Part shown: piece by piece, positions 55,382 to 64,000 of the stretch
How positions within the stretch are numbered: the first letter of the stretch is position 1
How the letters are laid out: each line of letters begins with the position of its first letter
From: Massospora cicadina
Taxonomy: Eukaryota > Entomophthoromycota > Entomophthoromycetes > Entomophthorales > Entomophthoraceae
Assembly (NCBI GenBank): GCA_022478985.1
Contig: JAKSZP010007901.1
Coordinates: 186,001-250,000, forward strand
Reading direction: 5' to 3'
DNA: 64,000 bases
Notes under the pieces: model-generated
Databases searched by the model: none
What the model was told of the DNA's origin: nothing
Seen by the model: the letters and a program-made list of their open reading frames with translations, nothing else
Made by a program: the position numbers and the translations under genes

Positions 55382-58300
55382 TACACCTTATTAAATGACT
55401 GTTTTAGCTAGGTTAGTCATGTCATCATACTGAAGCTGGATGATTCATTAAGCCAATCTTTTCAAGGGTTTTTCAGTATCATATGTCCTACCAGAGAAGA
55501 AGTCTTTTAGCTAGGGGGCTGCTGCTCATGGTTCCTGACCATATAATTTGCAAAATAGAATATTTTAAGAAGTCAATGATAGCTGTGTGTCAGGCCATGA
55601 GAGCACTAGGCAAGAATCGATCCCAGTGTAGTGGGTCTGAGCTGGCCAACTTTCCTAATATGGAAACCAGGGTTCCATTTGCCCTTTCCACAGTACCACT
55701 ATAAGAGGATTGTAGGGGCTAAGAAGAGTTATGCATCCCCAAGGAGGTAACAAAGCATTTACCACCATGGAAGTGGAATTTTTTCCATTGTCACAAATTA
55801 GAACCTGGGGACAAACATGCCATGTGAAAATATATTGGTGTATAAAGTTGGCAGTGGATTTAGCGGTCTAATAGGGAAGAGTAAAAGATTTAAGCTATTT
55901 ATTAAAGTGACCTTTGCTTACTAGGATATAGAGATTTCCACTGGCAATCTGTGGTAGAGGACCTACCACGCCTAAACATATTATATGAAAGGTTGTTGAG
56001 GCATAGTAGGTTGGTATTGATAATTGGGTTTGTAAATGGATTGCTTCTTACAGGTTAGGCAGGAATCCAGGACTTCAATGATATTTTCCATGATTACTTC
56101 CTAATAGTATCAATCCTTCACCCACTCATAAGTTTTACACTCAACTGTGCCCCAGCATAGAATGGACCTCTACATTTTTGAGCAAAAGCTCAGAAGGTCG
56201 GGGATAGGGAAACTAGTCCACACCTAATTTCTTGTACAATGTTACGCTTTCCATTTGGTGTTACAGGAATGACGGTTAACGTTTTCTAGATGGGAATATC
56301 TTCATCGTCCCAGGCGTCAGGAGTCATAAGGAGGTCGCTCAGCCTAATGGCCTCACTATTATTCAAGTAAAGGATAGGCAGCTGAGTCAAACCATCAACA
56401 TTCATAAGGCGAATTCCTGATTGGTGCTCAATTTTCATAACATAGTATTGAAGCTTAAGGCCCAGAGAGCCAACCGCCCTGTGGGATCCAACATATTTTG
56501 TAGCCACTTAAGGGAGGCGTGGTCAGTGACCACAGTGAATGAAGTTCCATATAAGAAAGAGCAAAAATATTTTAAGTCAGCAAAATAGCAAGGCACTCCT
56601 TCTCAGTTACACTATGATTGCATTCAGCTTTGGATAAAGTCTTGCTGAAATAGGAGATGGGGTGATCCACGCCATTATCATCCAATTCTGCCAGAATGGC
56701 TCCAACAGCGTATTCAGAGGCATCAGTAAGCAAGAGGAAAGGTTTAAAGTAATTAAAGGGTGGCGCAAGATAAGAAACTTTTGCAACGACTGCTTTAGAA
56801 TCTCAAAGGCGTCCTTTTGTCCAGCTCCTCAATGAAAAGGGACGTTCTTAGCCAATAGCAAGACAAGAGGCTTACTAAGCTGGGAAACTTGGGAATAAAT
56901 TGGTGGTAACACCCCATAATACCCAAGAATACCTTCATATCGCGCTGGGTTCTGGGAATGAGCATTTTGGATTTACCTCAACCTTGTCTTGGAGAGGGTG
57001 AATCACGTCCTGTGTGGTAGCGTATCCAAGAAAATCTAAAATTTTTTGGAAGAAAGTTCATATTAATGGCTTTAACCGATGTTAGATGTGCGCAGGCTTT
57101 ATAAACTTTTATATGAGTAAGATGCACAATGAAAGTTTTAGAGAAGAATGTTATATGATCCAGTTAGATGATCACACAACTTAACTTGAGGTCTTGTGGA
57201 ATAGAATCCATGGCTCACTAAAAAGTTCCAGGAACATTGCACAACCCTTGAGGTAATCACATGGGTTAGAATATGCCTTCACTGCATATAAGAGCACATT
57301 TCTCCTTATCTTGGGGAGAAAGGTCCATCTACCAGTATCCACTGTCCAAAGCCATAGCCAAAAAGAACTAAGATCCAGAGAGCTTTGCTAGCGCATCATA
57401 AAAGCAAGGGATAGGATAGCTATCCTTTTTTGTGAGGTTGTTTAGCCGTCTGTAGTCCATCACATCTGATGGCCGCCATTTTCTTTTTTTTAATCAGGAG
57501 AGGTGATGACAATGGGCTTTTCAAGGGTACTGGTAGCCCAACTCCTAGTAGTAGTTGATCCCCATTATCATCTATTGCTCTTAAACTTTTGGTTTTTATG
57601 ATAGGGTTTAAAATCAGATTTGATGTGCATCCTCAACATCAATAATTAACTCCAACCCTTCATATGACCATAGTCGATATCAGATTTAGAGAATATGTCA
57701 CTGTAGGTGTCTAGTAAGTACTGGACTTTTTCCAGATTTATGAGGGTTAGTTCATCAGAAATATGAACGTCAGGCAGAGTGCATAACGATTTTTCAACAG
57801 GTAGGCCCATATCTGACATAGACCCTGCAGTGGACATGGTTAATCTCTTCAACTGGGATCAATAGGCCTTTCCAAATCGTCTGATGTTTCTTTAAGACCA
57901 AATCACTACTGGTAAGATTCTTCAATAGAATATGATAGGTTGCTGGTAGGATGGGTTTAGGATGCCTTGCAATATATGAAGCTCTAAGGGACTTATTTCA
58001 TCAATGCTTGTTATATGCAGTAGGCAGTTGTGGGGGATTTTCAGGGTAATCTTGGTGTCAATCAACCTTTGTTCACCCGCCTTAATCAACACTTCCTCTG
58101 CTACATAAAAAGAATGACTCTAGAGCGTCCACTGATTTAGGAAACTTCTTCATATTTTGCCCCACATTGTATAGTGCAGAGGATGTGTATTTAACCAAAA
58201 AAGTAGTCTTTTTATCAAGTTTGTCGTTGGTTGATGCCAGGGGAACCTCATAATTAAGCAGGGGATAGCCCTGTTTCAGGTGGATGATCCCGTCATACTC

Positions 58301-58850
58301 AAGCAAGATTGAGTCACAATGGGCAGTTCATATGTGCTAACAGACAAGGACACAGCTGGTGCAGACAGGACAAGCATCATAAATCTGATGGGCTAAGAGG
58401 ATTATGCCCCAATCAAGAAGTGCTGTTAGGACCTGCAGTTCCAAAATCTTGGGTGTGTTCCAGATCAGGGGCCAGCTTTACTTCTTAATTATCTTTGTAG
58501 AAACAACATTTACAGGAGAACCAGTATCAAAAATATCCATGACCTGTACTTTGTTAACAATGACCTCCACCTTAGTTAATGTGCCACCAAGGGTGGGGGA
58601 AAGAGCTAAGGCCTCCTTGATATGGAAAAGTGGAGTCAAGTCTTTGGGCGGTCTCAGGATTTTCTCTGATAAATTGTAGAGTAAGAACAAGCTGAGTAGA
58701 TCGGATCAGTAAAGAAATGAGCTGATCAGAATCACTGGCAGTATTGTCAAACTTCAGAGCACCACAGCACTTGCAGAAGATAAGTCCCCCAGGGGTATAA
58801 GAGCCATATCAACTTTTTCATGGCTCAAATGGACTGTTACCCCCACTTCA
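55382..58850 (-). pseudogene. Gypsy B' pol remnants, upstream half
   Basis: Minus-strand pieces in order are protease (58690-58478, FDTGSPVNVVSTK), linker (57852-57646, DMGLPVEKSLCTLP like the plus-strand copy at 39980), decayed reverse transcriptase (about 57.55-56.95 kb), RNase H (56507-56286, LLMTPDA) and integrase remains down to 55.4 kb. The piece joins 44214-45226 once gypsy C is removed. The upstream end fades out near 58850 with no gag or 5' LTR visible, so the element is 5'-truncated or too decayed to follow. Confidence 0.82.
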
Positions 58851-60800
58851 TAAAAATTAATTTAGTATAATTTATGTATTTTGTTTTAATTTCACTTTAA
58901 ATACTATTCAGCTCATGAATAAACTAAAACATTCTAGTTTAGTAAATTTATAAAATCAAGTATTGGATCATCTGAGTTTATGATATTAAACTGTAGTTTT
59001 TTGGGCCACATCTCAAACCAATTAAATTTACAATATTTAGCTCATAATCTTACCAAAACAAGATATTTTGTTTTTTTTAAATTAAAAGATACACAGATAT
59101 TACTTGCATAAGTATAATACATAAGTTTTTTGACCTAGATTAAAAAATTCTACTTCACTTGGATTAGAACCAAAAGTAAAGCCAATCACTGATGTTCAAT
59201 CTTAGTAAAAACATAAAAAGGTATATTAAGTTAGCAAACTGTCATGCATTAAACATCTTTGAAGATATGTATTATTTTTAAACTAAAATCCCATCTCCCT
59301 TTAGATATATCAATTGACAAAGACAACTCCACAAGGGTTTGACTCAAAGGTGTATGACAAAGGGGAGATACCACTAGTACTACAAGGATTAAAGGAGACA
59401 AAAAAGTTGGCTTGAAAATAAAAAAAAATAAAACAAAAGAGAAAGGTAAGTCATCCCATTCTCCATTACACCTTAAAAATGGAGGATCCTAATTGTCAGT
59501 CCCCAAGGGCCTCCCAAGACATGATGCCACCCAAGTCCCTATTGATATTGCAAGCTTCAAGAAAAGTAAACATCAATCATTATAACTTTAATTAAGTCTT
59601 CCTATTTAAAGGATATATTTGAGGTTTGTTAGCAAGCTTTGACAAACCCAAAATTAGTCCTTGCTCAAATTTTATTAAATGTAATGTTGAACTTGGAGAA
59701 GCTTTAAAGCCTGTTCCCCTACATGGCCCTGCTCAGTTGCAGTATCAACAGAAACCTAGTACTTCCTAACAGGTTCTACTGAGCTGGCTGATGTATTTGA
59801 GACAAGCCTGCTAATTGGGGTGAGTAAACACCCAGAGTATAAGCCAGAATGATGGGAGCATAACTGTCCATACAACCTGATATCTAATGGTAAGGGAAGT
59901 AATCATTAAATACAGCTGTTGAGCACTGTTACTACCATACTTATTTACAGTGCCATTGCAGCTGCAGAATCTACCAATGTCATTTCTTTTGGCCCCACAT
60001 GGAGCCCTAAAATCACTACAATGCCATGGGTTACCAAGCGCGGAGAGAAGTCACAAAACTTTGCCCACTGTGGAAAAAAGAATATTAACAGCAACGGTAC
60101 ATTTTGACGCCAGATGGCTTCCAAAAGTACTGACATCCTAAGGAGGCCACTAAAATGATATCCCGTTTAAAGAGAGTGCAGCAATGTTGTGATGATGGCC
60201 ACTATGTCCCAGTAATTGCTTAAACTGGGGAACATGGCACTTAGTGGGCGGTTTCTGTAATAAGCAATACAATTCAAACTGGAAATTTTTGAGCGTTTAT
60301 TTGTTATCAAACAAAAATTGTAAAATTGACTAACAACCATACCTGTGGGGGAAGTTTTTATGTGCTGGGGCTTGAGGAATGGAATAATTTGCATGAACTG
60401 ATGGTAGCAAAAATCCATTCAATTCTGGAAGATCAGAGTTTAACACTAATTTAATTCCAGATTGATCTCGTGCCAAACAGCTGACTCTCACTCATGTTGC
60501 CACCAATTTTTCCTCCCAGCACAATTCTTCTTGGCGGATCATCAACGCTTCATCTGGTGGGCAACTGGATGCACACTTGGCTAGGGCACATTGGGGAGCT
60601 TCCTTGGATATTAAACAGATTTAATGAGCTTAAACCCTCTGGAGTTGAGCCCACCTCTTCCAGAAGAAGGGAAACACTTTAGTGGGTTTGAACCTGATCA
60701 TACCATGGTTGGCTTGAATCTTATAAAACTCGATTTATCTAATTTATTGGCCCCCTCAGTGAGACCTGATATTGTTGAAGGGGGAGATAGTCCACAACCA
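58850..60800. other. Interval without a supportable gene
   Basis: AT-rich to about 59900, then more balanced. ORFs of 60-90 codons at 59919-60141, 60494-60682 and 60624-60887 overlap on both strands and have no motif. A purine tract GAAGGGGGAGA at 60777 resembles a gypsy polypurine tract on the plus strand, but no LTR was identified next to it. Confidence 0.5.
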
Positions 60801-61019
60801 TTCCTGCTGGCGGTGGCCACTCACCACCGCACCTCCACAACCACTGATACGCTGCACCAACACTTGGGTAGAGAGGTAAGGGAATGATTGCAATTTTGAT
60901 GGGGTACGCCATTATCAACCTCACTTCCACCACATGGGTCAAATCGCCCTGGGTCACAATTGGGATGGCCAATTTCTTCACTACCTTTTTTCCATATGGA
61001 ATGGAAATTCCTTACAGTT

Positions 61020-61068
61020 AAGGTGCAGGGGGTGCTTCTAGTACTAGAAAAAAGGTGCAGGGGGTGCT
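61020..61068 (+). mobile_element. 15-bp LINE-1 3'-end micro-insertion in gypsy D
   Basis: AAGGTGCAGGGGGTGCT occurs at 61020-61036 and 61052-61068. Between them is TCTAGTACTAGAAAA (61037-61051), the LINE-1 end with one substitution. The target is unusually GC-rich for this window. Confidence 0.88.
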
Positions 61069-61194
61069 CCCCAGACTTACATTGTCCTTCTCTATTTGAA
61101 CAATGAGGAACACCACCACTGGAATTTCGAGTAATTGTGACGTTCTTATGGGCTTTTGGCAGCTTAATAGCCAAGAGCGCGGCGATTTTTGATA

Positions 61195-61390
61195 GGGGAA
61201 AGTGAGCATTGAGGTGCAGGGCGTGAAAGGTCTCAACCAACTTACCACAATTGGCACAGTCATAGGCGCTGACACAACTATTTTCATATGATGGGAGCCC
61301 CTTATAGTCCACAAGATAATGGAATGAATGGCAAGATTTCTGGGAATCTAAGATTGCCTTAACCTCAGCCTTCTTAGATCCCTCAACCAC
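61195..61390 (-). pseudogene. Integrase C-terminal chromodomain of gypsy D
   Basis: The frame reads EVKAILDSQKSCHSFHYLVD then YKGLPSYENSCVSA and NCGKLVETFHALHLNAHFP, the pattern of a chromovirus chromodomain (EVE-ILDSR, YLVDWKGY, ENSWEP, LV-FH--HP). Such domains direct integration to marked chromatin. One expected tryptophan reads Tyr (YKG) and another Cys (NSC), so aromatic-cage positions are altered. Confidence 0.82.
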
Positions 61391-64000
61391 GATTGGCTCC
61401 AGTACTTCTGGGCCCTTCCCCTTTAATAACTAACTGAAAATGTGAAAAATGGAGTTATGTTTCCAGTGGGCCAGAAGCATCAACTAAAACACGCCGTTGC
61501 CCAAATCCGCATCCACCACCACCTGGGGCCAGATGCTTGCTTGAAAATTTTTAAGAGGGCACTGCATTCTCAGGTGTCACATAATCAACATGTTGGATGA
61601 CCCCAGTATGAATATATGGGCTGGGAGATGTTTCCGGTCTGTGAAACATTTTTAATCAAGATAGCCTTAGCCAGGTGATCCAGGACCAGGGATTGGATGA
61701 TCTGGATGTGTTGCACATGGTCTGAATGCAGCCAGAACATCCGATTGAAGACACAGGCCAATAGAAAATGATGGGTTATACCTCAACGTGGCCTTATAAG
61801 GTAAAAATAAATATATGCATGAGTGCCATTGTTGTATGTAAATTGAGCTAATGGAAGGTCATCCGCCCAGGTGTCCTGAATGGCAGGGCATGACTGCAAA
61901 GATACTGTTTGAGAATATGGTTAACCTGCTTTATCTGGCCATCCAACTGAGTATGATATTCAGTTTAGCAGCACAGATTATTCCTCAAGGTAGCCATGAT
62001 TTGTTTCAAAAACGCGCCATAAACTGTGATCACCGGTCACTCACAACGTCCTTAGGCAAGCTGAACATCAAGAACACATCACACATAAAGTCAGCCCATC
62101 TCCTCGGAGATTATGGCTGAAGAACAAGGGGTGAAAAGTAAGATCTTGGTAAAGTGGTCCATGACCACCATAATTGCAGTAAACCCAATGGAGCTTGAAA
62201 GCTCAACAACAAAATCAACTGACACTGAAGTCCACGGACCCTCCGCATGCTGTAGGGGATGGAGAAGACCATTTTTGCCTGATTTATTCCATTTATCCTG
62301 CATTCACTTTACACAATCAGTAATCCATACTAAGATATCCTTGGAGTTACCTGACCAGTTGTATGCCCACTTAACAAAATCAAGGAAACATTTTTTCCTG
62401 GGTGGCCAACCTCTGGGGGGTCGTGGTGAGCTAAATGACTTTGGTGCGCAGTTGAGGCAGAACCTACAGTCTTGACCTAAACTTAATTTTCCCCTCTGCC
62501 AATGAGTAATGGTCCAATTATGTTTTGGACATATCAAGCTGGTCCAACAACTAAAGACCCTCCAAGCAGGCTGTTTGATCCGCCAATACCTGAGAGACCC
62601 AAGGCACATCCAGGACTCAATCTGCCACCAGAATAACAGAATAAGCAATTGCATTGATCTGTGCAAGTGGGATTACTGTGGTTAGCTCCTGCTTATCATT
62701 CTCCACTAGACTCAATGCCGGGTTGCGACTTATCAAAAGTCAGGAAAGACATTCAAAAACCCTTTCATAAGTTTGTATTTGGTATTATTACTGCAGAGAT
62801 CACAATATGTCCAGGACTGGTGATGCACCAGCTGTTGCAGTTTATGAAAATACATAAGGACTGATGATATATCCGCATGGTTACCTCATGCCACGCACTC
62901 TGAAGAAAGTACTGCCAACTGGGTAAGGTCCATGCCACAGCAGCCAAATCCTTAAATAAATGGCTTAATACTGTTTGGATGAAGTGAACTTGCACAAAAA
63001 GGAGGTGTATGGATGTTTTAAACCATTTTGGCTTACAAAAAAACTTCCCCATGGAGGCTGATGAGGCGCTGTACTCTAAGATAAACGGATTAGTGGGTTT
63101 CACATGTTTGATAATTGGAGGCGCCAAAAACACCTTTCTGATGGCATCAAATGAACATTGGCAATCCTCCATCCATCAGTTTAGAACATTTTTCCCAGTC
63201 AAGGTGTGCAGCGGCATGGCCATCTGTGAAAGGTCAGGAGAAAATTTCTTTAATAAAGACTAGAATGCCCAAGAAGCTCTGCAACTGCTTCTGGGTCTTA
63301 GGAGTGGGCCACTCGAGTATTGCCTCAAGTTTTCTGAGAAGATTTGCATACCATCATTCAGGACCAGGTTGCCTAGAAAAAAGTAATCTTCTCCCAGAAG
63401 AACTCACACTTTGAAGGTTGACGTAAAGTTCCACTTTGTTCAATGAAGCTAAACCCACCTCCAGATCCTTTATATGCTGCTTGGGATGGGGGAGTGAATG
63501 GTATTATCATCAATATATGCCACTTGTAGGTATACCTGAGGTCATTGAGAACGTTATCAATCATATGTTTGAACGTAAAGGGCGTTCTTCAGGCTGTAGA
63601 GCATCATGTGGAAAAGGAATATGCACATTCTGGTCCAAATTTCCATAAGTCACTATTAGCCTTCTGCCACCCAGATTTGGTTGAATGTGTTAATAAGTTC
63701 GAGTTTTGAAAACACCTGGGATTTTGCAATCGCCTGTCTAGTCATATGCTCAAGGGGAGAGGATAGTGAGAATTATCAGCAAAATTGTTTAAATGAACAT
63801 AGTCAACACAGGGGCGCAATGTACCATTGGCCATCTGAACAAACACTATAGGTAGTGCGAAGGGAGATGATTCCTTAAATACCCACCTTATTTGAGCATA
63901 TTATATAACCACACATCCAATGCCTTATACACCTGCACCATATAAGGATACAGTGGCCAGTTTATGTTAATCCCAGCTACTGTCAAACGGAAACCCAAGT

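Larger units (their letters stand above)
60821..64000 (-). mobile_element. Chromodomain-type Ty3/gypsy element D, partial
   Basis: Minus-strand pol remnants of a different gypsy lineage run off the right edge: reverse transcriptase with YIDD (about 63506-63517), RNase H (63172-62765; PFILEYSASSASMGKFFCK, LPSWQYFLQSAWHEV), integrase zinc region and core (62475-62091; CVKCMQDK, then WTSVSVDFVVEL and VVMDHFTKI), and a chromodomain near 61390-61200. LTRs were not found. Decay is heavy, with most domains in separate frames. A LINE-1 micro-insertion lies at 61037. Confidence 0.83.

Noticed and set aside
59395..59405. CTAGTACTACAAGG as a sixth LINE-1 micro-insertion
   Set aside because: The motif is not followed by an A run and no flanking direct repeat is visible.
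59761..59775. CCTAGTACTTCC as a micro-insertion
   Set aside because: It has no A run and no target duplication.
60760..60790. Polypurine tract of a further plus-strand gypsy
   Set aside because: GAAGGGGGAGA resembles the gypsy B tract, but no LTR start or paired LTR could be identified nearby.

Overview
The window looks like a transposon graveyard from a large, AT-rich, repeat-dominated eukaryotic genome. Fungal origin is the best guess. The Ty3/gypsy elements, the APE-type LINEs with a zinc-knuckle ORF1, the tRNA-derived SINEs and a Helitron all fit a repeat-swollen fungal genome, for example an early-diverging lineage such as Entomophthorales, or a rust. The lineage is inference; nothing in the window fixes it. 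Only one compact ORF looks like a host gene: a 117-residue secreted, cysteine-containing protein at 26558-26911.

Layout. 1-3530 has no gene I can support. 3537-15884 is a minus-strand Ty3/gypsy element (A) with 5-bp target duplications; a 6.46-kb LINE (LINE-1, 8936-15396) sits inside its upstream LTR with a 16-bp target duplication. 16.5-17.25 kb is a family-B solo LTR. 18325-23548 is a second complete-length but decayed LINE (LINE-2) with a 15-bp target duplication. 23.7-26.0 kb is a stack of SINEs and a non-autonomous Helitron. The secreted-protein gene follows. 28.5-31.8 kb is a degenerate tandem array split by a 1.9-kb element that carries only a LINE-type ORF1; a second copy of that element lies at about 33.47-35.36 kb. 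35843-44213 is gypsy B (plus strand), whose first LTR holds a family-C solo LTR. A related minus-strand element B' (44214-58850) is split by gypsy C (45227-55376). 60.8-64.0 kb is the decayed end of a chromodomain gypsy (D) that runs off the window.

How the parts relate. LINE-2, the ORF1-only elements and the SINEs share one 3' tail, which suggests a LINE engine mobilising shorter passengers. LINE-1 uses a different tail ending in TAGTACTA plus an A run. That tail occurs five more times in the window as inserts of only about 14-21 bp, each flanked by 15-18-bp direct repeats. These look like extremely truncated target-primed reverse-transcription products and are the most unusual signal here. 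Every retroelement ORF is broken; several breaks and LTR differences are C-to-T/G-to-A transitions, so a RIP-like or methylation-linked process may contribute.
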